Shown in pieces: positions 1 through 9,991 of a stretch of 64,000 nt of DNA (the first letter of the stretch is position 1; every line of letters begins with the position of its first letter). Position numbers and translations under genes: made by a program. This stretch comes from Henningerozyma blattae CBS 6284 (taxonomy: Eukaryota; Ascomycota; Saccharomycetes; Saccharomycetales; Saccharomycetaceae). Under the pieces are notes generated by a model that worked only from the letters and a program-made list of their open reading frames with translations, was not told the origin of the DNA and did not search any database. The stretch lies in assembly GCF_000315915.1 (NCBI RefSeq), contig NC_020187.1:1-64000 (forward strand). The letters run 5' to 3'.

Positions 1-716
1 GATCGCGTAGGTAGTGGTGCCAGTGATGGCAAGCCATTGGACGTACGGTGGTGGTGTAGTGGAGGATACAACCTCAGTAACGGTCGACGAGCCAGAGACC
101 ACTGTGGTGGTGTATACTGAGGATCCACTTTCAGATGAAGTGCCCGAGATCGCGTAGGTAGTGGTGCCGGTGGATGGCAAGCCATTGGAATCGGTGGTGG
201 TGTATGGAGATACAATCTTTACGACAGCCGACGAGCCAGAGACCACTGTGGTGGTGTATACTGAGGATCCACTTTCAGATGAAGTGCCCGAGATCGCGTA
301 GGTAGTGGTGCCGGTGGATGGCAAGCCATTGGAGTCGGTGGTGGTGTATGGAGATACAACCTCAGTAACGGTCGACGAGCCAGAGACCACTGTGGTCGTG
401 TATACTGGTGGTAGGCCGGAGGATCCACTTTCAGATGAAGTGCCCGAGATCGCGTAGGTAGTGGTGCCGGTGGATGGCAAGCCATTGTAGTCGGTGGTGG
501 TGTATGGAGATACAACCTCAGTAACGGTCGACGAGCCAGAGACCACTGTGGTGGTGTATACTGAGGATCCACTTTCAGATGAAGTGCCCGAGATCGCGTA
601 GGTAGTGGTGCCGGTGGATGGCAAGCCATTGGAGTCGGTGGTGGTGTATGGAGATACAACCTCAGTAACGGTCGACGAGCCAGAGACCACTGTGGTGGTG
701 TATACTGGTGGTAGGT
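1..716 (-). repeat. 144/156-bp in-frame tandem repeats of the left-edge adhesin
   Basis: The anchor gatcgcgtaggtagtggtg recurs at about 1, 148, 292, 448 and 592, giving 144-bp units and a 156-bp unit with a short extra segment. All units are in frame with the adhesin and encode a Thr/Ser-rich stalk unit. Copies are nearly identical except the first about 70 bases, which carry several indels. Confidence 0.9.
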
Positions 717-3039
717 TGTAAGAGGATCTGCCTGAAGGAGATATTTCAGTTTGAGCATCCGAAGTGCCGGATGGTGTTAAACTTGGATCCCCAGAAGCAG
801 ATGGGCTGCTAGAAGTTCTGTTGTAGGCTACCGATCCGTCAGGCTGTGATCCAGATATTTCAGGTTGAGCACCCGAAGTGCCGGATGGTGTCAAACTTGG
901 ATCCCCAGAAGCAGGTGGGCTGCTAGAAGCTGCGGATTGTGTGAAACTTGGTTCGTCTGTAGGGAATGAGGAATTCTCAGTCTGGTTGGAAGATATTGTG
1001 TCTATGGCATTGGAAAGGGTTGGTGATGCAGTAATTGGTTTGAGTAATGAGGAGAATATGTTTGAAGATACCGTTCGTGAGATAGAAGGATTCCTTTGTG
1101 ATTCTATATCATTAGTGGTATATCTATGAGAAAAATATGTCATACCGGAGACACTGAATGAGCTACTTAAGGGATCTGGCTCAAAAGATAAACTATCAGA
1201 ATTCGATAGTGTTTGGAGTAATGAGTTGGAACTAAATGTAGGAGTTTCAACCTCATAAATAATAGTCTCGGTTGCAATGCCATCAGACCCTGTTAGGGTT
1301 GTTACAAAGGTGGAAAATGTTACAGTTTCAGAGCCAGTCCAATTCGTAAATGAAGTTGAAATTACTTTTGACACTGGGACATCGATAAAATATGTGGTAT
1401 CAATTGTTTCGTAACCATCTGAGCCTGTGTAAGTATGATATCCTGTTGAATATGTTGCATTGAAGCTATTGTCCCAATAGGAAGTCACAGTTAAAGTAGA
1501 TTGTCCGAGTGGAGTTTCGACGTAGTATATAACTTCGGGTCTGTAAAAGCCATAACTGTCCAAAGTATACGAAGTACTAGTTGAGAATGTACTTACATAG
1601 GAACCTGACCAACCAAATGTTACCGTTTTTGTGTAAGAAGGTATAGGAACAGCAATCAATATGATTTCATCAGCCATCACCCTATCCGACTCTGTAGTCC
1701 AATATGTACTAACCGTGGCAGTAAACGAATTAGACCATTCTGTTGTACTAGTCAAAAGATATCCTGGAGTGCTAACGTAATATATTGTCTTGAATGTTAA
1801 ACGTCCATCTCCACCGACAGATTGAGAGTATCCTATTGAAAAAGTTGTGACATAAGGATTTAGCCAAGGAAATTTGGTTGTGGTAGCAGTGAACACTGCA
1901 TTACCTGGAGTTTCAACAAAATATACAGTCTCAATAGTGGATAAGGTAAAACCACCTACCTCGTGAACTACTGTAGTAACCTTAGTTGAGTATGTAGAAA
2001 TGAATGTACCACTCCATGAGCTAAATATTGTTCTAGTTACGTAAGGATTAGGGGTAGCAATAACAATAATGATTTCATTAGTTGGGTATCCATCAGCTCC
2101 AGTTAAAGAAGATGTTACAGTGGTAATTGTAGAAGTTAAACTGTAACCATATCCAATCGATTCTGTAATGGTGTATAGGTTCGTTGGTAGGCCAATATAG
2201 TACAAATATATTGTTGTAAAAATTTCATCTGCACCACTATAAAGAGTAACACTTGTTGAGTATGTTGAAGTGTATGAAGTTTGCCAAAATGAAAATATTT
2301 TAGTAGTGATATCCACCACAGGGTTCTCCACGTAGTATATTATTTCTTCAACTTGTTGACCATTAGAAATTAATATTTTTTTTTCTGTGGAGTAGGTAGA
2401 TCTAAAAGAACCAGTCCATTCAGTTGTAGTGGTAGATAAAATAATGTTATAAGGAGTCCTAATGTAATAGATTGTTTCGGTAGTTTCATAGCCATCCAGG
2501 CCTGTTGTTGTGAATACGCCTGTGGAGTAAGAGTTTATATATGATCCTGTCCACCCCGTATAAGAATCTCTCGTGGCATCACGCTTAGGAGTTTCTACAA
2601 GAAACCATTCAGTGATTGTATTATATACGTTCCACAATATAATATTGTCACGCCAAGGTGGAGGGGAATATGTTCTCAGTAGGATAGTTGTTGTGTAATC
2701 TTTATTCCACCATGTGGTAGTAGCAATTATAGAAGTAGATTGAGGAACTAGTAGTATACCAATGGGAACTAGAATAGTAAATCCGAGAAATAGGGAATAT
2801 TGTTCGGGCCATGTTACGGTTGCAACAAGGAAGTCTCTTTTTTCTAATGAGTGTTCTTCACTAAAGTTAGAAGGTAAAATAACAGGCTGTGCTGTAATTG
2901 AAAGAGATTCTATAGTTGGTGTGAGTGTAGTAGTTGAGGAAATTTCAATTGCCGTTGGTCGAGACGGAACTAAATTACCCCAAGCATATTGAACTTGAAG
3001 GAAAAGCAGCAAATGCTTTACCCAATACGTAATAAGCAT
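1..3039 (-). CDS. Flocculin-repeat cell-wall adhesin, C-terminal part beyond window
   Basis: An open frame runs from an ATG at 3039 to the window edge without a stop (1013 codons), so only the N-terminal part is present. It begins with a hydrophobic signal peptide (about residues 1-20). A dibasic SLEKR follows at 64-68, then a hydrophobic segment, then about ten roughly 45-residue units of the type W-T-G-T/S-(F/Y)-x-S-T-x-S-T...DGxxTxE...YYVxTP, the signature of the flocculin (FLO1-type) repeat. A Ser/Thr-rich linker leads into 48-52-residue VYTTTV...STGTTTYAIS repeats. It is colinear with the complete adhesin at 30947-38377 through the flocculin repeats and is clearly its paralogue. No PA14 lectin domain is visible. 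Expected at the cell wall as a GPI-linked adhesin; the anchor itself lies outside the window. Confidence 0.88.
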   Translation of the reverse strand, partial: MLITYWVKHLLLFLQVQYAWGNLVPSRPTAIEISSTTTLTPTIESLSITAQPVILPSNFSEEHSLEKRDFLVATVTWPEQYSLFLGFTILVPIGILLVPQSTSIIATTTWWNKDYTTTILLRTYSPPPWRDNIILWNVYNTITEWFLVETPKRDATRDSYTGWTGSYINSYSTGVFTTTGLDGYETTETIYYIRTPYNIILSTTTTEWTGSFRSTYSTEKKILISNGQQVEEIIYYVENPVVDITTKIFSFWQTSYTSTYSTSVTLYSGADEIFTTIYLYYIGLPTNLYTITESIGYGYSLTSTITTVTSSLTGADGYPTNEIIIVIATPNPYVTRTIFSSWSGTFISTYSTKVTTVVHEVGGFTLSTIETVYFVETPGNAVFTATTTKFPWLNPYVTTFSIGYSQSVGGDGRLTFKTIYYVSTPGYLLTSTTEWSNSFTATVSTYWTTESDRVMADEIILIAVPIPSYTKTVTFGWSGSYVSTFSTSTSYTLDSYGFYRPEVIYYVETPLGQSTLTVTSYWDNSFNATYSTGYHTYTGSDGYETIDTTYFIDVPVSKVISTSFTNWTGSETVTFSTFVTTLTGSDGIATETIIYEVETPTFSSNSLLQTLSNSDSLSFEPDPLSSSFSVSGMTYFSHRYTTNDIESQRNPSISRTVSSNIFSSLLKPITASPTLSNAIDTISSNQTENSSFPTDEPSFTQSAASSSPPASGDPSLTPSGTSGAQPEISGSQPDGSVAYNRTSSSPSASGDPSLTPSGTSDAQTEISPSGRSSYNLPPVYTTTVVSGSSTVTEVVSPYTTTDSNGLPSTGTTTYAISGTSSESGSSVYTTTVVSGSSTVTEVVSPYTTTDYNGLPSTGTTTYAISGTSSESGSSGLPPVYTTTVVSGSSTVTEVVSPYTTTDSNGLPSTGTTTYAISGTSSESGSSVYTTTVVSGSSAVVKIVSPYTTTDSNGLPSTGTTTYAISGTSSESGSSVYTTTVVSGSSTVTEVVSSTTPPPYVQWLAITGTTTYAI

Positions 3040-4714
3040 TTTGGGGTCTATTAATCTTTAAGAGCACGCTATTAAATACTAAAGTAAAAATAAGAAGTTG
3101 AAATATAGTATTGTTTTTGTTTTTGTTTTTGTTTCAGATATATACTAGATCCCTAACTTTAGTTGTGGGAAATTTCTATACTAATACTTTGTGTAGCGTG
3201 GATATAGATATTTTACCAGATGTAATGTATGTTTTAATTTAATCCAAAAAAATTTCAATATTATTAATTTAACAAAAAAGTTGTTTTCTTTAAAGAAATG
3301 AACAATAATTAAAATTAAGCAGAAGGTAAACCAGCAAAAGTCGTTAAGTTCTGTGATGATAAGATAAAAATAATTAGTGTTGCAGTTTGCGTCAAAAAAA
3401 ATCCGTACAGATCTACAGCGTAGGAGCAAGAAAGTTCCCAAGTGGAGCTGTTGAAAGAAGTAAGGTCATCTTTACTTTATATATAAAATATGATCTTAGA
3501 ATCAATGTACAACAGAGTGCCAAATAAAAAGATATCTACTAAAAGATCCAAGAGAGTCAGTATATGATCATGAGCTGATAATTTCTAGAGCGTTAATAGA
3601 AACCATCAAAATTCCATTGCCAAGATACTAGGCTTGCCTACTGAATCCAAATACCGGAGATAGCTTGATAGTAAGTATGGTATCGACTATGAATAACTAA
3701 GTCTTCTCGTAGAATGTTTTACTCTTTTTGGAGCTTGCAAGGCATTACGTCTGTGACCATTAACATTTTCTACTTTAGTCTCGGATTGCATATAAAAATG
3801 TGGTAAACTGGTTCCTTCACTAAATTCAGGAAGTTAAACAGGTATATATTAAGAATAAGTAATATCGGCGTTTTTTTTAACGGGTTTCCTGTTATGTCCA
3901 AAATTTTATGTCCGGGTAATATTTTTACGTTTTAGTTGTTTATTTACGGAAAAATTGAAGTCAGACACAACCATAATTAGTGTCAGTAATATGTTCACAA
4001 CCTAAAATGGTTATTTAAGGCACGGCTATTTCTCGACCCCCTGTCTTTTAAATAATTATTAAAGAATTTGTCTTATGCCTAAGGTAGAAAATTATTCTAA
4101 TTTCTTTCCTGTCTTAGCTCTGATCAAGATTGTAGCTTATGTATTTTTTCTAAGTTTTTAACTCCATAGGAATACTAGTAATATCATTAGAGAATTTTCC
4201 TATCAGAATAGGATATTCTCACTGTTCACATCATATTAGTATTTTCCTAAAATTCCTTTTTGCTAAGAAGTATTTATTAGCCTTTTATTAGGACTTGAAA
4301 GCCACGTTTAATCTTGTTTAATACTGTTACTGAAAGATATCAATTATTATTTCGCTATACAAATAATCATTAGCATTGTATGCCTACGAACTAACGGTAC
4401 CTTTATTTTTTTAAAAATTCTAGCCGCAAGGAAGAATGATCGCGTACCCTTCACCTTTTTGCAACTTAACTTACTCTATTTATCACCCATAAAATAAATT
4501 AAAAAATGTTGCAGTTGTGGCTATTAAGGTTTATCGTAATTAGCGCAATAGAAATCAATCTATAGAAACTCCCTTTTTTTCCTTCGTGTTTTCAGAATAA
4601 TAGGCCTATATCTTCTGGCATCTACTGGGAACTTAATATATTCATCTAGCTCAAATTGAATCTATGCTTATTATCATATATTTACCGCCAGTATGCTATT
4701 CTCATGTTTACTTA
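3040..4714. other. Intergenic upstream region of the left adhesin
   Basis: I see no supportable gene here. Just upstream of the ATG, around 3055-3075, lies a motif (gcgtgctctt on the minus strand) that is shared with the same position upstream of the second adhesin, suggesting that part of the promoter was duplicated with the gene. The rest is AT-rich. An 86-codon open stretch at 3181-3441 shows no recognisable protein features. Confidence 0.5.
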
Positions 4715-5151
4715 TGTTGAAACCCTCTCGTAAAAAGATATTCTAAAACGGTGGTCCTTATCAGTTTACCCCTGTTCTTGGAGCTCATTATCTTAGCAAT
4801 ATCTATTGAAATTATCAATCCATATTCTAAGTCATATGGCATCTTTATTTTTAGCAGCTACTTACAATAGTATATCAACTTTCTATATTGTCAAAGTAAT
4901 TTTATAGCTCAAGATAGAGAGTAGAACATAATATTTGCTGGAATATGATTATATCATTTTCTATTAAGTCGAAAGACTTTTTATCACGTGACTTATTATT
5001 TAAAATGTGTTTTTCTTATTATATCGAGAAACACTATTTAAGAAATATATTCATTTTAGTTATAGAATTTACTATATATTTCTGGAATAAAAGTAATCGT
5101 ACCTTAACATCTTAAACACTGTATAATAATGTCTAACTCTCTTGAATATCA
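4715..5151 (+). repeat. Putative 5' LTR of the Ty4-like element
   Basis: The 3' boundary is well supported: sequence ends in ...gaatatca three bases before the primer-binding site, and the last about 130 bases (5023-5151) recur in inverted orientation at 8481-8607. The 5' boundary is only a guess based on a TGTTGA at 4715, giving 437 bp with TG...CA ends. No target-site duplication was identified. Confidence 0.55.
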
Positions 5152-5153
5152 GT

Positions 5154-6417
5154 ATGGTAGCGCCGCCTAGTTCTGATCTAGAGGAAACACAGTTGGTGCA
5201 TGAACAGCTAACTTTGGTTAAAGAAAAGATTCAACTAAACAGAAATAAAATGATTGAGCTTTTATCTAACGAAGATTTAGATACTGATGAAGCTCAAGAG
5301 ATGATTAATAAACTTGACAAATCTAAGACATTTTTAGAGAATTTAAGAGGAAAATGTAACAAAGATTTGAAATATTTACAAAGTCAACAATAACAATTGG
5401 CAAAGAAAGAAAAAGTTAATACTGAATTGAAGGTTGGAGATAACAATGAAAACAAATTAAACAACAAAACTGTCGAGAATAAAGATACAATGGATAAAAG
5501 TAATTCCACCGATGATGTTGAAGATGTTGAAGATGTTGTAAATCTAATGTCACTAAGAGATGACAGAGGCGATTATTATGAATTTATCACCAACAATGGT
5601 GAAAGTCATAAATTTTATTACGAAAATAAATCAGCAAAACTTGATTTTGGATTGAACGAAATTAAAGACTTTCCTAATTGGATTAATATGGTACAAAAGA
5701 TTTCTAAAGAAATGGAACTTTGATAACATCACTAAATGTAATTCAGCTGATGATATTCCATTAGTAGAACATAAAATTATTACCCTGGTTATCCAAGAAT
5801 CTTTAGGAAACGGCTTTAATAGATGGAAAAATAATTATGTTATTACTGCGTTTGAAATTTTAAAAGAATTAAAAGAAATGTGTATTGATGATTACCCGAG
5901 AGAAGTTAAAGACAAAATAGTGGAGAAGAATTCATATTGATAAATTCTTCTCAGATACAAATGAGTTGAAAGAAGTCTTAAACAACATAATCTTATTAGA
6001 AAAATAGTACTGCAAATAATAGCGGAAATAAAACTCAACTACCAATGAGTTCATCAATAATAAGATTAAATCTACTCTGGATAATCAACTAGATATGATG
6101 GTTGATATTAGATTAGCTAGTATAACTATTGATGATAAAGGAAATATGCCACCAACAGGATACATTGAAAATATTGTTGATAACATAAAGAGTATTAAAA
6201 GAAAAAATGGCATACGTTCAGGACAGTCAAGGCAATGCAATCAATGCAATTCATTTTTGGCATTTTGCCAAAAACTGTCCGAATATTCTTAGGCAATATG
6301 AACAATAATAGGATGAATATTGAAAAATACAAAAATAAACTGCCTATAAAATATCAAACTTATCATAATAAATATACCAAAGAAAATTATGGATCATACA
6401 ATTTGGGTTCATACTAA
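5154..6417 (+). pseudogene. Broken gag of the Ty4-like element
   Basis: Successive fragments in different frames, 5154-5393, 5397-5723, 5724-5940, 6095-6292 and 6235-6417, together look like one Gag. First comes a coiled-coil-like, Lys/Glu-rich N-terminal segment, then a segment with aromatic-rich capsid-like sequence, then a cysteine motif near 6235-6283. In the +1-shifted reading the cysteine segment becomes C-x2-C-x4-H-x4-C, a nucleocapsid zinc knuckle, so a one-base insertion in the T run at about 6246-6250 has broken it. In-frame stops at 5391-5393 and 5721-5723 also interrupt the frame. Confidence 0.7.
5155..5166 (+). promoter_or_regulatory. Retrotransposon primer-binding site (initiator tRNA-Met)
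   Basis: TGGTAGCGCCGC is a perfect 12-base complement of the 3' end of yeast initiator tRNA-Met (with CCA), directly after the LTR end. Ty1 uses the same primer. The putative gag ATG at 5154 overlaps this site. Confidence 0.85.
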
Positions 6418-6784
6418 GCAAATAATTGCAGAATATACAAATGAAATTACAAATAAAAAAGTAAGAACAATAAAATCTTCTAAAATATCACTTTTAGAGG
6501 CTCACTTAAGACTAAATCACCTACCTACTGTAGCAATACAAGAATTTATTACAGACAGAGACTCTGAGTTTACCAATAATAACTTGAAACAATTAGCTGA
6601 GAAAAAAGGAATTCAATTAAGATTTACCTCAACTCAAGATCACTCGGCTAATACTAGAGCAGAAAGAGCAATTCGAACAATTATAACGGATACTAGAACA
6701 CTACTGTTACAAGCTAAATTATCACTTAAATTTTGGCACTATGCAGCTAAGGGTATCTGCGGAAATGAGAAACTGTACATATAA
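6389..6784 (+). pseudogene. Integrase fragment of the Ty4-like element
   Basis: A 131-codon open stretch. It has an N-terminal H...H half of the integrase zinc domain (EAHLRLNHLP), then jumps directly to the segment around the second catalytic Asp (ITDRDSEF) and continues into HSANTRAERAIRTI, the conserved segment that contains the catalytic Glu. The Cys pair and the first catalytic Asp are absent, so an internal deletion has removed the middle of the domain. A frameshift near 6750-6784 breaks the continuation into the next fragment. Confidence 0.78.
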
Positions 6785-8480
6785 TAAGAATACTAAAGAT
6801 GCACCATTAAATGTAATATCCGAATTACCTGTTAAGATAATATTACGTAATTTTTTACCTTCTGGAGCTCCAGCTACGATATGGAATCATAAATCTAAGA
6901 AAACATCTACACCAAGCTTACAAGCAGTGGTTTTGTCAAAAGATCCACAGAGTTTTGGATATTTCTTTTATATACCTAATGAAAATAGAGTAATTACCAC
7001 TACAAACTTTAAAATCCCTGATTATTCAGTAAATACGCAACAGAAGAGTAATCCAGAAGAAACCATTATTGCACGATTTAAAGCTAATGTTATATCTAAA
7101 ATAGGTTCTACTAGAAATTTTGAATTTGATGAAGATGAGATTAATGAAGCATTTCCTGATAAAGAGTATGAAAATGATACTGAAGGTATAAATAATATTA
7201 CGGTAGATGATAAGATAGCATCACAACAGTTGTTAAATGACCTTAATGAAAATGGTGAAGAAGAAATAATGGATACCGAAAGTGATTTTAGTCCTTCTAA
7301 TATAGATCCTGACCTTATTGACAATGTTAATTTAGATGAAATTTTAGAACAACCTAACGTAATTGAACTTATGAACAATGAGAATACAACAATTAACGGT
7401 GAAAATGAAATTAAGAATACAGACACTAATAATGAAAAAATTGATAATGATATCAACAGTAATAATGATAATAAAGACAAATATTCAATGTTAATAAATG
7501 AAAATAATTATAATAATTGCAATAATTCAAATGATGAGATGAATAATATATTATCATCTAATGAGGACTATAACTCAATCACTGATGAACAGAACAGTTC
7601 CATCATCACAAATACAGAGATCGTAATACAGAGTAATCATGATATAAGAAATGATATTTCCCCATATTCAAGCATTCCAATAACATCAGAACATGAGAAT
7701 GAAAATATAACTGAAACACATCATAATGACATAATTAATGCTAATAGAGAATCAGATAACGCATCTATTATTGAAGATAGTATTGATAATTTCAATGAGG
7801 ACAGTGAAAGTAGATCAGAAATTGAACCAGATAGTAGTACAATAACAGTTAATGAAAGAGATAATATGTATAAAAGAACCAGAGAAGAAGTTGATGTACA
7901 GGATAAGGAAACAGATAGTACATCAAATAATAATATTATAGAAACTAGCTCATCCAGATTATCATTCTCCAAGAAAAATTTACAATATTTAGTTGGTCAC
8001 AGAAATAATAGTACAAGAAGAAAACCTAATCATAGAATACCAACTTATCTACAAGAAAGGAAGTCTGATCCTGTAATGCCACCTATAATACATCCTACAT
8101 CAAAAAAACCTCATTTACGAAAAGTACGTCGTATTTTACCGCGTACCAACTGGCAAAATAAAATAAGATCGATTTACTATAAAGAAGCCATAACAAATAA
8201 TAAAAATTTAAAACAAAGAGAGAGATTTATCAAGTCATTCAAGAAGGAAGTTGAAAACTTGGTTAAGATGGGGGTTTATGACCCTGATATTCGCTTACCC
8301 AAATCAGCTATTCCCAAAAATAAGATAATCTCTACAGTTATAGTATTCACTGTTAAACGAGATGGGACATGTAAGGCAAGGTATTGTGCTCGTGGTGATT
8401 TACAGAATCAAGAGTCTTACGGTAATACTGAATCCTCTATTTTAAGTCTTGATAGTCTTAAAATTCTATTATCTGTTTAC
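6741..8480 (+). pseudogene. Integrase C-terminus, Pol linker and start of reverse transcriptase
   Basis: This frame carries the integrase C-terminal segment (TIWNHKSKK, DPQSFGYFFYIPNENR). A roughly 300-residue Asp/Asn/Glu-rich linker follows, then the start of a copia reverse transcriptase (KARYCARGDLQNQ). The order and composition match Ty4-type Pol. The retrotransposon reading ends at about 8480; the last 30 codons to 8573 are read through an inverted LTR and are not real Pol sequence. The YVDD active site is absent. Confidence 0.8.
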
Positions 8481-8727
8481 TGGGATTCAAGAGAGTTAGA
8501 CATTGTTATACAGTGTTTAAGATGTAAAGACGATTACTTTTATTCAGAAATATATAGCAAATACTATAACTAAAATGAATATATTTCTTAAATAGTGTTT
8601 TTCGATANNNNNNNNNNNNNNNNNNNNGCTGTGGTCAGCTGATCTGCCCTCGTCTTGAGGCTTCTCTTGTACTGATTTCTTGTAAGTATTACGTGAAATT
8701 CGACGGCAGGTAAACGGTTTTACAACA
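8481..8727 (-). repeat. Inverted LTR fragment spanning the assembly gap
   Basis: 8481-8607 is the reverse complement of the LTR end at 5023-5151, with only a few substitutions and small indels over about 127 bases. It begins with TG on the plus strand, as an LTR end should in this orientation. Beyond the N run the other end could be the ACAACA at 8722-8727, but sequence right of the gap has no visible match to the left LTR, so that boundary is tentative. Confidence 0.65.
8608..8627. other. Assembly gap (20 N)
   Basis: Twenty N placed inside repeated LTR sequence. The true length is unknown; a collapsed or unassembled retrotransposon copy could be hidden here. Confidence 0.99.
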
Positions 8728-8731
8728 AACA

Positions 8732-9040
8732 TGTTGTAGACGAGATTGACTTTATACTCATCTACAAGTTGCTAACTAGAAATTATACATAACACTGAGC
8801 AACTGCTAGTTGCATACCTGTGAATATCGGTTCGATGCATAATCTCTACTAGTTAGCCAGCATTACTTAAACTGTGCACTCCTACCCTTGTAAGTGAGTT
8901 TAACAAACAGTACCAAATTAAAGTAAAATGGGAAAGCTGGCGTTGACCTTTAGAAAAGTATTTAAAGACCAGCTTTTCGAGACTTAAGACATAAATTTAT
9001 AGTTCTTTACATATAGTTATTTAGTTTAAAAAGAACAACA
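8732..9040 (+). repeat. Solo LTR-like sequence upstream of tRNA-Leu
   Basis: About 309 bp with perfect 6-bp inverted ends (TGTTGT...ACAACA), the form and length of a yeast LTR, ending 124 bp upstream of a tRNA gene. No primer-binding site or coding sequence follows. No target-site duplication is visible, so this rests on the termini and location alone. Confidence 0.45.
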
Positions 9041-9164
9041 ATTATATTCGTAAGTTCGAAGTATTAACTGGTGTTAAGTTAATAAGATTGTTAAGTTTAG
9101 TTTTGGTAATTACTATTTAAGTGTATCGTACTCCTAAGTTGGTTTATAACAAAACACCAGTATT

Positions 9165-9275
9165 GGTTGTTTGGCCGAGCGGTCTAAGGCGCCTGATTCA
9201 AGTGAAAACTTAACATTCAAAAAGTGGAACCCTCAGGTATCGTAAGATGCAAGAGTTCGAATCTCTTAGCAACCA
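9165..9275 (+). tRNA. tL(CAA): tRNA-Leu (anticodon CAA) with intron
   Basis: The sequence follows S. cerevisiae tRNA-Leu(CAA): acceptor start GGTTGTT pairs with AGCAACC, with an A discriminator at 9275. The A box is TGGCCGAGCGGTCTAAGGCG and the B box is GAGTTCGAATCTC. The anticodon CAA lies in loop TTCAAG. The 5' exon is about 9165-9202, the intron about 9203-9231 (29 nt), and the 3' exon about 9232-9275, with a long variable arm as in leucine tRNAs. The exact intron boundaries could move by a base. It reads UUG codons. Confidence 0.97.
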
Positions 9276-9281
9276 TTTTTT
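9276..9281 (+). terminator. RNA polymerase III terminator of tRNA-Leu
   Basis: A run of six T immediately follows the mature tRNA 3' end. Confidence 0.9.
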
Positions 9282-9308
9282 CTGTCACGTACGTAGCGTG
9301 AGCTATAT

Positions 9309-9658
9309 TGTGACAATTTTAAGCCTTTCTACTCCCAGTAGTATATATTTTTGCTGCTAGTTTAATACCAACTGTTTATTAAAATATACAACTATATACC
9401 TGAGCCTATGTAAGTTAAATATTATTATTATTACGTTCCGATTTGTTCACTATACACTTCCATCTTTTGTATTTCGTCCTTTTTGTTTCTGGTTCTTACC
9501 TCTTTGTTCTGCCTTAACCCTCTAGTTTATTCTTTTAGCTTTAGATTCTTAAATAGAATTTATGTTCATGATTCACTTACTTGTTAATCTAGCTGTTCAT
9601 TCCGTTATCACGTGATCCTGATATACTACTGGGAGTAGCAAAGCTTAAAATTGTTACA
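9309..9658. mobile_element. 350-bp element with about 38-bp terminal inverted repeats
   Basis: The left end TGTGACAATTTTAAGC continues into CTACTCCCAGTAGTATAT. The right end is its near-perfect reverse complement, ending TTAAAATTGTTACA. Only a few mismatches occur over about 38 bases. The interior has no coding capacity and no internal symmetry that I can see. It could be a miniature inverted-repeat element, or two LTR ends facing each other. No target-site duplication is evident (flanks ctata and ttttc). Confidence 0.55.
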
Positions 9659-9904
9659 TTTTCAAATTTCTGTGCTCACGTGATATTCTGGAAATGTCGT
9701 AGTGTGGTAGATCCAGTTAGGACATGTGACCAAGAGCATGTTGGGTCACGTGGTCCAAAGCTAGACTTTGGAGCTTATACAGATGAATAAGTATGTAGCT
9801 TGAAAATGTGCACAGGAAGAATGTATTCTGAAAGAGGATAGAGTAATCTATCATCAGGTCTTAAGAGATATAGGACTATCTAAGAAGACAAGAGATCTGA
9901 GATG

Positions 9905-9927
9905 ATCTACAGGGTGAGCCTGTAGAT
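9905..9927. other. Perfect 9-bp stem hairpin
   Basis: ATCTACAGG, a five-base loop (gtgag), then CCTGTAGAT. It lies in unannotated sequence between the terminal-inverted-repeat element and the LTR-like sequence. Function unknown. Confidence 0.6.
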
Positions 9928-9991
9928 ATCAGATACAAGTTAGAAGTAGGTTAACTTCTGAGTTAACTCTACAAGTGGGATGATAGGTAAA

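Larger units (their letters stand above)
4715..8480 (+). mobile_element. Degenerate Ty4-like Ty1/copia (Pseudoviridae-type) yeast retrotransposon
   Basis: The order is a putative 5' LTR, a primer-binding site complementary to initiator tRNA-Met, gag fragments, an integrase fragment, the long acidic Asn-rich linker typical of Ty4-type Pol, and the N-terminal part of reverse transcriptase. At 8480 the coding sequence stops abruptly at an inverted LTR fragment. The coding sequence is closest, by eye, to S. cerevisiae Ty4. Protease, the first half of integrase, the reverse-transcriptase active site and RNase H are missing, and several stops and frameshifts break what remains, so the copy is dead. 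It lies in a cluster upstream of a tRNA gene, the usual target of this class of yeast element. The outer LTR boundary is uncertain. Confidence 0.85.

Noticed and set aside
219..758. Minus-strand 179-codon open frame at the left edge
   Set aside because: It is an out-of-frame shadow within the repeats of the left-edge adhesin, whose own frame is open from 3039 to 1.
8544..8732. 62-codon minus-strand frame across the N gap
   Set aside because: It includes unknown residues from the gap and LTR sequence; not a real gene.
8820..8850. tRNA-like B box (GGTTCGAT) in the LTR-like region
   Set aside because: No A box or foldable cloverleaf around it.
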